Of a stretch of DNA of 8,591 nucleotides, positions 1-7,371 are shown piece after piece. Position numbers and translations under genes: made by a program. This DNA is from Gammaproteobacteria bacterium (GTDB taxonomy: Bacteria; Pseudomonadota; Gammaproteobacteria; UBA6429; Thiohalophilaceae): contig JAOUOK010000047.1 in assembly GCA_029880425.1 (NCBI GenBank), positions 1-8,591 of the forward strand. Direction: 5' to 3'. The stretch's first letter is position 1; each line of letters opens with the position of its first letter. Below the pieces are notes generated by a model. The model did no database searches. It was not told the origin of the DNA and saw nothing but the letters and a program-made list of their open reading frames with translations.

Positions 1-29
1 GCTATTTTATTTTTTAGCCTGAAAACCCG

Positions 30-1091
30 ATGGAACAAAAAACCGTGTCGACTGATTCTCCCTTAACCAATTTGAACGAGCGCTCGCAGCAGTTATTTAA
101 AGTTCTGGTGGAGCAATATATAAGTGATGGTCAGCCGGTTGCCTCCAAGACATTATCAAATGATGAAAATATTAAACTAAGTCCTGCCACGGTGAGGAAT
201 GTTATGGCGGACCTGGAAGATTTAGGCCTGATTATTTCACCTCATACCTCTGCAGGACGTATTCCGACCGCCCAGGGATATCGCCTTTTTGTTGATAACC
301 TGGTGACGGTTAAACCATTACGAGGTAAGGCAGTTGAAAAGCTGCGTAATGAAATGGGGATTGATGATTCCCATGGCAGCCTGATTACCAAGGCTTCTTC
401 GCTGTTATCTGGTATGACCCGCATGGCGGGCGTGGTGACCATTCCTCGTCGTGAAGCCATAATATTAAGGCATATAGAATTTCTTCCATTAACCTCAAAC
501 CGAATCCTGGTGATCCTGGTGGTTAATGAGCAGGAAGTGCAGAACAGGGTGATCCATACAGAACGAGCATTTACCGAGTCAGAACTGGTTAAGACCGCTA
601 ACTACTTAAACCAGGAGTTCATGGGGAAAGACTTGTCCCAAATTCGTCAGTTGGTACTTGAGCGAATGAAAAAAGAACGTGATGACATGAAGGAAATCAT
701 GAAAATGGCCATCCAGATGACAGACAACGTGGTGGATGAAAAAAATCATGATGATTTTGTTATGGCTGGCCAAACCAACCTGATGGATTACGCGGAAATG
801 GCCAATATGGAAAAATTACGCACATTATTTGATGCTTTTAATGCCAAGCGGGATGTTTTACATGTACTGGATCAGTCTATCCATGCAGAAGGGATGCAGG
901 TCTTTATTGGTGAGGAGTCCGGTTATTCAGCCTTTGAGGGCTGCTCGGTGATTACCTCACCCTATAAAGTCAGTGAAGAGGTGGTCGGTGTACTGGGTGT
1001 GATTGGTCCAACGCGGATGGCTTATGACAAGGTGATACCTTTAGTGGATGTGACGGCAAAATTATTGGGTTCCCTCTTGAGTTCAGAATAA
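30..1091 (+). CDS. hrcA: Heat-inducible transcription repressor HrcA
   Basis: HrcA is a cytoplasmic dimeric repressor that binds CIRCE operators at chaperone genes and is kept active by GroEL (family knowledge). The 353-residue product has near the usual length for the family (about 340-350). Residues 1-90 form the winged-helix DNA-binding domain, with LNERSQQLFKVLVEQYI (15-31), the recognition segment SPATVRNVMADLEDLGLI (51-68) and the family signature HTSAGRIPT (72-80) followed by GYRLFVD. The rest matches the GAF-like and dimerisation region. The ATG is the first possible start, because an in-frame TAG lies at 15-17. No Shine-Dalgarno sequence is visible in the 12 bases between that stop and the ATG. 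The gene sits 44 bases before grpE, the classical hrcA-grpE-dnaK-dnaJ order. Its own promoter and any CIRCE site would lie before the window. Identification is secure. Confidence 0.97.
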   Translation: MEQKTVSTDSPLTNLNERSQQLFKVLVEQYISDGQPVASKTLSNDENIKLSPATVRNVMADLEDLGLIISPHTSAGRIPTAQGYRLFVDNLVTVKPLRGKAVEKLRNEMGIDDSHGSLITKASSLLSGMTRMAGVVTIPRREAIILRHIEFLPLTSNRILVILVVNEQEVQNRVIHTERAFTESELVKTANYLNQEFMGKDLSQIRQLVLERMKKERDDMKEIMKMAIQMTDNVVDEKNHDDFVMAGQTNLMDYAEMANMEKLRTLFDAFNAKRDVLHVLDQSIHAEGMQVFIGEESGYSAFEGCSVITSPYKVSEEVVGVLGVIGPTRMAYDKVIPLVDVTAKLLGSLLSSE

Positions 1092-1103
1092 GTGTCCCCA
1101 CAT
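1076..1103 (+). promoter_or_regulatory. Putative sigma-32 (RpoH) promoter for grpE
   Basis: CTTGAGT at 1076-1082 resembles the RpoH -35 box CTTGAAA (5 of 7). CCCCACAT at 1096-1103 resembles the -10 box CCCCATnT (one mismatch at a defined position). The spacer is 13 bases, within the accepted range and identical to that of the dnaK candidate. The -35 box lies in the last codons of hrcA. Predicted transcripts would start about 25-30 bases before the grpE ATG. The call rests on consensus matching only. Confidence 0.55.
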
Positions 1104-1135
1104 ACAGCATAGATATTATTTTTTCGGAGTTAGGA

Positions 1136-1741
1136 ATGAGCGAAACAGAACAAAATCAAGAAGTTGAGATGGAAACAGACGCCTCAGCTGAATCAACCTC
1201 ATCAGAATCAGATACTGTTGAAACAGAAGAAAATACAGTTGAAGTGTTGGAAGCCAAACTCGCAGAAGCACAGGCAAAAGCGGATGAAAACTGGGATCAA
1301 TTAGTACGTATCAAAGCTGAGATGGAGAACATTCGTCGTCGTACAGAACGTGATCTGGCAAATGCGCATAAATTTGCTTTAGAGAAATTTGCCCAGGAAC
1401 TGCTTCCTGTTATTGATAGCATGGAAATGGGGGTCGCCGCGGCACAGGATGAAAATGCGGATGTGAGCAAGTTACGTGAAGGTACCGAGATGACACTGAA
1501 GATGTTTGAAACGGCGATTGAAAAATTTGGTATCAAAGGTGTTCACCCTCACGGCGAATCTTTTAATCCTGACCATCACCAGGCAATGAGTATGATTGAT
1601 TCAGCAGAACATGCACCGAATACCGTTATTGATGTAATGCAAAAGGGCTATTTACTCAATGAGCGCCTGGTTCGACCTGCCATGGTTGTTGTTTCATCAG
1701 CAAACTCGGGATCAGAATCGGGTTCAGACAAAGAAGAATAG
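1136..1741 (+). CDS. grpE: Nucleotide exchange factor GrpE
   Basis: GrpE is the dimeric co-chaperone that opens the DnaK nucleotide-binding domain to release ADP (family knowledge). The 201-residue product is typical in length. Residues 1-45 are an acidic, Ser/Thr/Glu-rich disordered tail, followed by a long helical coiled-coil region with RIKAEMENIRRRTERD (58-73) and LLPVIDSMEMG (89-99). The C-terminal beta-wing domain carries FNPDHHQAM (143-151) and the signature GYLLNERLVRPAMVVVS (171-187), close to the canonical GYxLxxRxlRPAxVxV. A short acidic Ser-rich tail follows. The start is supported by GGAG at 1126-1129, six bases before the ATG. The gene lies 44 bases after hrcA and 132 bases before dnaK, and a sigma-32-like promoter overlaps the end of hrcA. 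No anomalies were seen. Confidence 0.98.
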   Translation: MSETEQNQEVEMETDASAESTSSESDTVETEENTVEVLEAKLAEAQAKADENWDQLVRIKAEMENIRRRTERDLANAHKFALEKFAQELLPVIDSMEMGVAAAQDENADVSKLREGTEMTLKMFETAIEKFGIKGVHPHGESFNPDHHQAMSMIDSAEHAPNTVIDVMQKGYLLNERLVRPAMVVVSSANSGSESGSDKEE

Positions 1742-1769
1742 AAAAAAACAGGAAATTTTGTTGAACTGG

Positions 1770-1797
1770 CTTGAAGACGAAGCAAATGACCCTATTA
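1770..1797 (+). promoter_or_regulatory. Putative sigma-32 (RpoH) promoter for dnaK
   Basis: CTTGAAG at 1770-1776 matches the RpoH -35 box CTTGAAA at 6 of 7 positions. CCCTATTA at 1790-1797 resembles the -10 box CCCCATnT, with mismatches at the fourth and last bases. The spacer is 13 bases. The start would fall near 1803, leaving a leader of about 70 bases before dnaK. The position, in the only sizeable gap before dnaK, fits a heat-shock promoter that gives dnaK expression independent of hrcA-grpE. Consensus matching only. Confidence 0.6.
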
Positions 1798-1873
1798 AAC
1801 AAACAGTTAAACAAATTTAGTTATTTGAAAGAATAGTTAGAATTTAAAAGTATATTAAGCGGAGCAAGTAGAT

Positions 1874-3805
1874 ATGGGAAAGATAATCGGAATTGACTTA
1901 GGCACCACGAACTCATGTGTCGCGGTCATGGACAATGGTAATGTAAAAGTTATTGAAAATAGCGAAGGCGATCGTACAACTCCATCAGTTGTTGCATTCG
2001 CGGATGGCGAAGTTTTAGTTGGTCAGTCAGCTAAGCGCCAGGCTGTAACGAATCCAACAAACACAATAAATGCGGTTAAACGTCTGATTGGCCGTCGTTT
2101 TGATGACGATGAAGTGCAAAAAGATATCGCTATGGTACCTTACAAAATTATCAAAGCGGATAATGGTGATGCCTGGGTAGAAGCTGAAGGTAAAAAAATG
2201 GCTTCTCCAGAAGTATCTGCACGCATCCTGCAAAAAATGAAAAAGACTGCTGAAGATTATCTTGGTGAAGAAGTCACTGAAGCGGTTATCACGGTCCCTG
2301 CTTACTTCAATGACTCGCAACGCCAGGCAACTAAAGATGCCGGTAAAATTGCAGGCCTGGATGTTAAACGTATTATCAACGAACCAACTGCTGCGGCACT
2401 TGCGTTTGGTATGGACAAGCAAGAAGGTGACCGTACGGTTGCAGTCTACGATTTAGGTGGTGGTACATTTGACGTATCAATTATCGAAATTGCTGATATT
2501 GATGGCGATCATCAAATTGAAGTGTTATCAACAAATGGTGACACATTCCTTGGTGGTGAAGATTTCGATATGCGCTTAATGGACTTCCTGGTTGAAGAAT
2601 TCAAGAAAGAGCAAGGCGTAGATTTACGTAACGATCCTCTTGCATTACAACGCTTAAGAGAAGCAGCTGAAAAAGCAAAAGTTGAGTTATCATCAGGTCA
2701 ACAAACTGATGTGAACTTACCTTACGTTACAGCAGATGCTACAGGCCCTAAACATTTAAATATTAAAGTCACGCGTGCAAAACTGGAATCTTTGGTTGAT
2801 GATTTAATTGCCCGTTCAATTGAACCTTGTAAGAAAGCATTAGCAGATGCCGGTTTATCCGCTTCTGAAATCAACGATGTAATTTTAGTTGGTGGTCAAA
2901 GCCGTATGCCTAAAGTACAGGAAGAAGTGAAGAACTTCTTCGGTAAAGAACCACGTCGTGATGTTAACCCTGATGAAGCAGTTGCAATGGGTGCTGCGAT
3001 TCAAGGTGGTGTACTTGGTGGTGATGTTAAAGATGTATTGTTACTTGACGTAACACCGTTATCTTTAGGTATCGAAACAATGGGTGGTGTGATGACTAAA
3101 CTCATCGATAAAAATACCACTATCCCGACTAAAGCGACACAAACGTTCTCAACTGCAGATGATAACCAGTCAGCGGTAACGGTACATGTAGTCCAGGGTG
3201 AACGTGAACGTGCTGATGCGAATAAATCATTAGGACGTTTTGATTTACAGGATATTCCACCAGCACCACGCGGTGTGCCACAAATCGAAGTAACCTTTGA
3301 TATTGATGCTAACGGTATCCTCAATGTATCTGCTAAAGATAAAGGTACTGGTAAAGAACAATCTATCGTGATTAAGGCTTCAAGTGGTTTATCTGACGAA
3401 GAAGTTGAAAAAATGGTAAAAGATGCAGAAGCACATGCTGATGAAGATCGCCTTTTCCAGGAACTGGTTACAGCACGTAACACTGCTGAACAACTGATTC
3501 ATGCCACTAAGAAATCAATGGAAGAGCTGGGTGATGACAAGTTAGAACCTGGTGAAAAAGACAGCATTGAAGCAGCCATTAAAGAGCTTGAAGAAGCAAA
3601 TAAAGGTGATGATAAGGAAGTTATCGAAGCAAAAACTAAAGCGTTGACTGATGCTTCAGGTAAAATGGCTGAACGTCTCTACGCACAAAAAGGCGCAGAA
3701 GGTACGGCGCCTGGTGCGGATGCAGCCGGAGCTGAACAAGCCAGCGCAAAAGATGATGATGTTGTTGACGCTGAATTTGAAGAAGTCGACGATAGTAAAA
3801 AATAA
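1874..3805 (+). CDS. dnaK: Molecular chaperone DnaK (Hsp70)
   Basis: DnaK is the cytoplasmic ATP-driven Hsp70 that folds client proteins with DnaJ and GrpE. In RpoH-containing bacteria it also helps deliver sigma-32 for degradation (family knowledge). The 643 residues compare with 638 in E. coli. The ATPase domain shows DLGTTNS (8-14), catalytic Lys69 in [10 protein letters not shown], Glu170 in [13 protein letters not shown], the phosphate loop [10 protein letters not shown] (193-202) with Thr198, and GGQSRMP (340-346). The interdomain linker DVLLLDVTP is at 387-395, followed by the substrate-binding domain and the helical lid. The tail contains [11 protein letters not shown], the usual acidic EEVD-like bacterial ending. 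The Gram-negative insertion in the ATPase domain (roughly residues 80-110) is present. GGAG at 1861-1864 lies nine bases before the ATG. The gene is intact. Confidence 0.99.
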   Translation: MGKIIGIDLGTTNSCVAVMDNGNVKVIENSEGDRTTPSVVAFADGEVLVGQSAKRQAVTNPTNTINAVKRLIGRRFDDDEVQKDIAMVPYKIIKADNGDAWVEAEGKKMASPEVSARILQKMKKTAEDYLGEEVTEAVITVPAYFNDSQRQATKDAGKIAGLDVKRIINEPTAAALAFGMDKQEGDRTVAVYDLGGGTFDVSIIEIADIDGDHQIEVLSTNGDTFLGGEDFDMRLMDFLVEEFKKEQGVDLRNDPLALQRLREAAEKAKVELSSGQQTDVNLPYVTADATGPKHLNIKVTRAKLESLVDDLIARSIEPCKKALADAGLSASEINDVILVGGQSRMPKVQEEVKNFFGKEPRRDVNPDEAVAMGAAIQGGVLGGDVKDVLLLDVTPLSLGIETMGGVMTKLIDKNTTIPTKATQTFSTADDNQSAVTVHVVQGERERADANKSLGRFDLQDIPPAPRGVPQIEVTFDIDANGILNVSAKDKGTGKEQSIVIKASSGLSDEEVEKMVKDAEAHADEDRLFQELVTARNTAEQLIHATKKSMEELGDDKLEPGEKDSIEAAIKELEEANKGDDKEVIEAKTKALTDASGKMAERLYAQKGAEGTAPGADAAGAEQASAKDDDVVDAEFEEVDDSKK

Positions 3806-3837
3806 GCTCTAAACAAAGAAAGGTTTTTGCACAGAGA

Positions 3838-3939
3838 GTGTAAAGCTAAAGAACAAGGCAAAACTGATGAAAAAGCGGAATGTACAATGAGTACATGAGC
3901 ATTTTGAAGAAGTTTTAACGAAGTTATTTAGCTTCACAC
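3838..3939 (+). repeat. Imperfect 102-base palindromic intergenic repeat
   Basis: The outer arms GTGTAAAGCTAAA (3838-3850) and TTTAGCTTCACAC (3927-3939) are reverse complements except for one base. Inside them, AAAACT pairs with AGTTTT, AAAA with TTTT, and the centre is GTAC-AATGA-GTAC (3882-3894). The pairing stems are separated by internal loops. The element has no credible ORF and fills most of the gap between dnaK and dnaJ. Its core (CGGAATGTAC, then GTACATGAGCATTTT, then TTTTAACGAAG) reminds me of short dispersed intergenic repeats in other gammaproteobacteria, but that is memory and not a search result. It could act as an RNA hairpin in the dnaK-dnaJ transcript. Only one copy is present in this window. 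Confidence 0.65.
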
Positions 3940-3965
3940 AATGTGTGCTAAAAGCTTAAACGAAT

Positions 3966-3991
3966 GGCTGCATGTTTTTATGTGGCCTTTT
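3966..3991 (+). terminator. Terminator-like hairpin between dnaK and dnaJ
   Basis: GGCTGCAT (3966-3973) can pair with ATGTGGCC (3980-3987) as an 8-bp RNA stem that includes two adjacent G-U pairs, closed by a 6-base loop GTTTTT. TTTT follows at 3988-3991, then GTGTTT. This fits a weak intrinsic terminator or attenuator. No clear promoter separates it from dnaJ, so partial read-through from dnaK is the likely source of dnaJ mRNA. The stem is weakened by its G-U pairs, so the call is moderate. Confidence 0.45.
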
Positions 3992-4038
3992 GTGTTTAAA
4001 AATATGTCATTTAAATAACGAATTAAGAAGCGATATCT

Positions 4039-5181
4039 ATGTCTAAACGCGATTATTATGAAGTTCTGGGTGTTCAAAAGAATGCGAGTGAAGCTGAAAT
4101 TAAAAAGGCTTTTAAACGTCTGGCGATGAAACATCACCCTGATCGTAATCAGGATAATCAGGAAGCAGCTGAAGTTAAATTCAAAGAAGCCAAAGAAGCT
4201 TACGATATTTTAAGTGATTCACAAAAACGTGCTGCCTATGATCAGTTTGGTCATGCCGGTGTAGATCAGTCTGCCGGAATGGGTGGTGCTGGCGCAGCGG
4301 GTGGCAGCTTTAGTGATATCTTCGGTGATGTATTTGGCGATATTTTTGGCGGCGGTGGTGGCGGTGCTCATGGTGGCCAGCGTGTATATCGTGGTGCAGA
4401 TTTACGTTATAACCTTGAACTCGATTTAGAAGAAGCGGTTCGTGGTACAAGCGTTAATATTCGTGTCCCGACTTTTGTCAGTTGTGATCAATGTGGTGGT
4501 AGTGGTGCCAAGAAAGGAACCAAGCCAACAACCTGTACTACCTGTGGTGGGCATGGCCAGGTGCGTATGCAACAAGGTTTCTTTTCACTGCAACAAACTT
4601 GTCCGCGTTGCCATGGTAACGGCAAAATGATTTCAGATCCGTGTGGTAAGTGTCATGGTCAGGGGCGTGTAGAGAAAAATAAAACCTTATCAGTCAAAGT
4701 TCCTCCCGGTGTCGATAATGGTGATCGTATTCGTCTTTCCGGTGAAGGTGAAGCAGGAGAAAATGGCGGACCAGCGGGTGATTTATATGTTCAGATTTCT
4801 GTTCGCGAACATAAAATATTCCAGCGTGATGGCAATGATCTCTACTGCGAAGTGCCAATTGCAATTACGACCGGAAGTTTAGGTGGTGAACTTGATGTCC
4901 CCACTTTAGATGGTCGAGTGAAGTTAAAGATTCCTGCAGAAACACAAACAGGTAAAATGTTCCGTTTGCGTGGTAAAGGTGTGAAATCAGTTCGTGGTAG
5001 TAGCACGGGTGATTTAATGTGCCGGGTTGTCATTGAAACACCTGTTAATTTAACTAACCATCAAAAAGAACTGTTACAGGAGTTTGAAAAATCACTAAAA
5101 GAAGATAATACCAACCACAGTCCTAAAGCATCGAGCTGGCTGGATGGTGTTAAAAAATTCTTTGAAGATATGAAATCATAA
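4039..5181 (+). CDS. dnaJ: Chaperone protein DnaJ (type I Hsp40)
   Basis: DnaJ delivers unfolded substrates to DnaK and stimulates its ATPase (family knowledge). The 380-residue product has every part of a type I J-protein. The J domain (about 1-70) has the HPD motif at 33-35. The Gly/Phe-rich region (about 71-118) carries tandem [12 protein letters not shown] units at 93-104 and a run of six glycines. The zinc-binding region has four CxxCxGxG-type motifs beginning at Cys149, Cys166, Cys188 and Cys202, with all eight cysteines present. The C-terminal client-binding domains end in [10 protein letters not shown]. The ribosome binding site is weak (AAGAAG at 4025-4030, eight bases before the ATG). 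No sigma-32-like promoter was found in the 233-base gap, so expression probably depends on transcripts from dnaK. The gene is intact. Confidence 0.99.
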   Translation: MSKRDYYEVLGVQKNASEAEIKKAFKRLAMKHHPDRNQDNQEAAEVKFKEAKEAYDILSDSQKRAAYDQFGHAGVDQSAGMGGAGAAGGSFSDIFGDVFGDIFGGGGGGAHGGQRVYRGADLRYNLELDLEEAVRGTSVNIRVPTFVSCDQCGGSGAKKGTKPTTCTTCGGHGQVRMQQGFFSLQQTCPRCHGNGKMISDPCGKCHGQGRVEKNKTLSVKVPPGVDNGDRIRLSGEGEAGENGGPAGDLYVQISVREHKIFQRDGNDLYCEVPIAITTGSLGGELDVPTLDGRVKLKIPAETQTGKMFRLRGKGVKSVRGSSTGDLMCRVVIETPVNLTNHQKELLQEFEKSLKEDNTNHSPKASSWLDGVKKFFEDMKS

Positions 5182-5189
5182 TTCATATC
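5167..5189 (+). repeat. 8-bp inverted repeat across the dnaJ stop codon
   Basis: GATATGAA (5167-5174) and TTCATATC (5182-5189) are exact reverse complements separated by seven bases. The dyad contains the TAA stop of dnaJ at 5179-5181. It is AT-rich and lacks a following T-run, so it is not a convincing terminator by itself. It may be a 3'-end mRNA structure, or chance in AT-rich sequence. Confidence 0.4.
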
Positions 5190-5243
5190 ATTCGCACCAA
5201 TTACGTCCCTGTCAAAGGTGCTTAAGGGAAAATTTATTTAAGA

Positions 5244-5268
5244 AAACAGGTTACGCTTAAACCTGTTT
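5244..5268 (+). terminator. Hairpin between dnaJ and dapB
   Basis: AAACAGGTT (5244-5252) and AACCTGTTT (5260-5268) are exact reverse complements, giving a 9-bp stem with a 7-base loop. Only three Ts end the stem, followed by AACTGG. The hairpin ends four bases before the GGAG of dapB (5273-5276). It may be a weak terminator of the chaperone transcript or a structured dapB leader. A further short dyad, GCACC (5194-5198) with GGTGC (5217-5221), lies upstream. No convincing promoter for dapB was found in the 101-base gap. Confidence 0.5.
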
Positions 5269-5270
5269 AA

Positions 5271-6089
<819 letters not shown>

Positions 6090-6104
6090 TTAGCCGCTTC
6101 AATC

Positions 6105-6134
6105 TGGACAATTTCCCATGCCCTTGGGTATAAT
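6105..6134 (+). promoter_or_regulatory. Sigma-70 promoter for carAB
   Basis: The -35 box TGGACA (6105-6110) matches TTGACA at 5 of 6 positions, and the -10 box TATAAT (6129-6134) is perfect, with an 18-base spacer. The predicted start is near 6139-6142, inside CCCCGG (6137-6142). This is the clearest vegetative promoter in the window. It lies 16 bases after the dapB stop and upstream of an intrinsic terminator, so it drives a leader RNA and, with read-through, carAB. A small CCCA/TGGG dyad lies in the spacer (6115-6128). No ArgR box was recognised. Confidence 0.75.
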
Positions 6135-6174
6135 CACCCCGGTCTGAAACATATCTCTGACCATCCAAATTCCC

Positions 6175-6207
6175 AGCGGGAGCGCTCAAAGTGCCTCCCG
6201 CTTTTTT
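6175..6207 (+). terminator. Intrinsic terminator in the carAB leader (attenuator)
   Basis: AGCGGGAG (6175-6182) and CTCCCGCT (6195-6202) form a perfect GC-rich 8-bp stem with a 12-base loop, followed directly by a run of Ts (6202-6207). This is a textbook Rho-independent terminator. It lies between the carAB promoter and the carA SD. Only 15 bases separate the T-run from the SD, which leaves no room for another promoter. It would end read-through from dapB and also truncate carAB leader transcripts at about 65-70 nt, so an attenuator role is inferred. Confidence 0.85.
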
Positions 6208-6222
6208 ACACGTCTGTTTTAT

Positions 6223-6235
6223 GGAGGTTTACTTG
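6223..6235 (+). promoter_or_regulatory. SD and TTG start codon of carA
   Basis: GGAGG (6223-6227) lies five bases before TTG (6233-6235). The alternative in-frame ATG at 6221 overlaps this SD and has no SD of its own. The in-frame GTG at 6191 lies inside the terminator hairpin. Starting at TTG gives [12 protein letters not shown], which aligns end to end with E. coli CarA (MIKSALLVLEDG). The rare start codon may lower translation efficiency. Confidence 0.85.
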
Positions 6236-7366
6236 AGAAAACCGGCCCTACTTGCGCTTGAAGACGGTACTGTCTTTTACGGTGAATCCATTGGTATTGA
6301 AGGAGAAACAGTAGGTGAGGTAGTTTTTAATACTGCCATGACCGGGTACCAGGAAATCCTGACCGATCCTTCATATTCTCGCCAGATTGTTACCCTGACC
6401 TATCCACATATCGGAAATGTGGGAACCACGCACGAAGATGCAGAATCATCAGCTGTTCACTCAGCAGGTCTCGTGATTCGTGACTTACCGCTGGTTGCCA
6501 GCAGCTGGCGAAACGAGTTATCGCTTGAAGACTACCTGAAACAAAATAAGGTTGTTGCTATTGCAGATATTGATACCCGTAAGCTGACCCGAATTTTACG
6601 TGAAAAAGGTGCGCAAAGTGGTTGTATTGTTGCGGGTGATAACATTGATGAAGCGGCGGCCATTAAAGAAGCACAATCATTTGCAGGTTTAAAAGGCATG
6701 GATTTAGCCAAAGAAGTGACGACGGATTCCCAGTATGAGTGGAAACAAGGTAGCTGGACCATAACCGATGGCTTACCCGAAGATTCAAAAGATCTTCCTT
6801 TCCATGTCGTTGCCTATGACTTTGGTGTCAAAACGAATATCTTGCGCATGCTTGCTGATCGCGGTTGTCGCTTAACCGTTGTACCGGCACAAACACCGGC
6901 TACGGATGTATTAGCCATGAAGCCAGATGGCGTGTTTTTATCTAATGGTCCCGGTGATCCTGAACCCTGTGATTATGCAATCAAAGCGATCCAGGAAATT
7001 TTACCAACGAATATACCTACTTTTGGCATTTGCCTGGGGCATCAATTATTGTCTCTCGCCAGTGGAGCTAAAACAGTCAAAATGAAGTTTGGACATCATG
7101 GTGCCAATCATCCTGTTCAGGACATTGAAGGTCAGCAAGTGATGATTACCAGTCAGAACCACGGTTTTGCGGTTGATGAAGATTCGTTACCGGATAATTT
7201 AACGGCGACTCATCGTTCATTATTTGATGGAAGTTTACAGGGTGTTCATCGCACTGATGTCCCTGCCTTCAGCTTCCAGGGTCATCCGGAAGCAAGCCCG
7301 GGTCCACATGACGTAGCCCCATTATTTGATCACTTTATTGAATTAATTCAGGAACAAAAAAGTTAA
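6233..7366 (+). CDS. carA: Carbamoyl phosphate synthetase small subunit (glutaminase)
   Basis: CarA hydrolyses glutamine and passes ammonia through a tunnel to CarB to make carbamoyl phosphate for pyrimidine and arginine synthesis (family knowledge). From the TTG start the product has 377 residues (E. coli 382). The N-terminal CarA-specific domain contains [20 protein letters not shown] and [19 protein letters not shown]. The C-terminal class I glutamine amidotransferase domain has [15 protein letters not shown], the nucleophile elbow GICLGHQ with Cys267, and [13 protein letters not shown] with His351 and Glu353. The catalytic triad is therefore complete, each residue two positions below the E. 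coli numbering (269/353/355). The start choice rests on the SD and on this alignment; a longer reading from GTG 6191 would add 14 non-conserved residues. The gene ends five bases before carB, so the two are co-transcribed and probably translationally coupled. Confidence 0.97.
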   Translation: MRKPALLALEDGTVFYGESIGIEGETVGEVVFNTAMTGYQEILTDPSYSRQIVTLTYPHIGNVGTTHEDAESSAVHSAGLVIRDLPLVASSWRNELSLEDYLKQNKVVAIADIDTRKLTRILREKGAQSGCIVAGDNIDEAAAIKEAQSFAGLKGMDLAKEVTTDSQYEWKQGSWTITDGLPEDSKDLPFHVVAYDFGVKTNILRMLADRGCRLTVVPAQTPATDVLAMKPDGVFLSNGPGDPEPCDYAIKAIQEILPTNIPTFGICLGHQLLSLASGAKTVKMKFGHHGANHPVQDIEGQQVMITSQNHGFAVDEDSLPDNLTATHRSLFDGSLQGVHRTDVPAFSFQGHPEASPGPHDVAPLFDHFIELIQEQKS

Positions 7367-7371
7367 CGACT

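Noticed and set aside
1798..1873. Additional sigma-70 promoter in the AT-rich dnaK leader (TTGAAA ... TATATT)
   Set aside because: The spacer is 20 bases, too long for a credible promoter, and AT-rich sequence gives such matches by chance.
2027..2422. Reverse-strand open frame opposite dnaK
   Set aside because: It is a shadow of the strongly conserved dnaK frame, with no SD and no family resemblance. The same applies to the other reverse or shifted frames opposite hrcA, grpE, dnaJ, dapB and carA.
3867..3890. Seven-codon ORF (MKKRNVQ) inside the palindromic repeat
   Set aside because: Too short, no SD, and explained by the repeat sequence.
6115..6128. CCCA/TGGG dyad in the carAB promoter spacer as an operator
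   Set aside because: Arms of only four bases; no known regulator site recognised.
6191..6232. In-frame GTG (6191) or ATG (6221) as the carA start
   Set aside because: GTG lies in the terminator loop, has no SD and adds residues not found in CarA. ATG 6221 overlaps the SD. TTG 6233 has GGAGG at a proper distance and aligns with the E. coli N-terminus.
6144..6236. Leader-peptide ORF starting at CTG 6144 and ending in the TGA that overlaps the carA TTG
   Set aside because: There is no SD, the CTG start is poor, and the ORF has no run of arginine or other regulatory codons. The overlap looks accidental.
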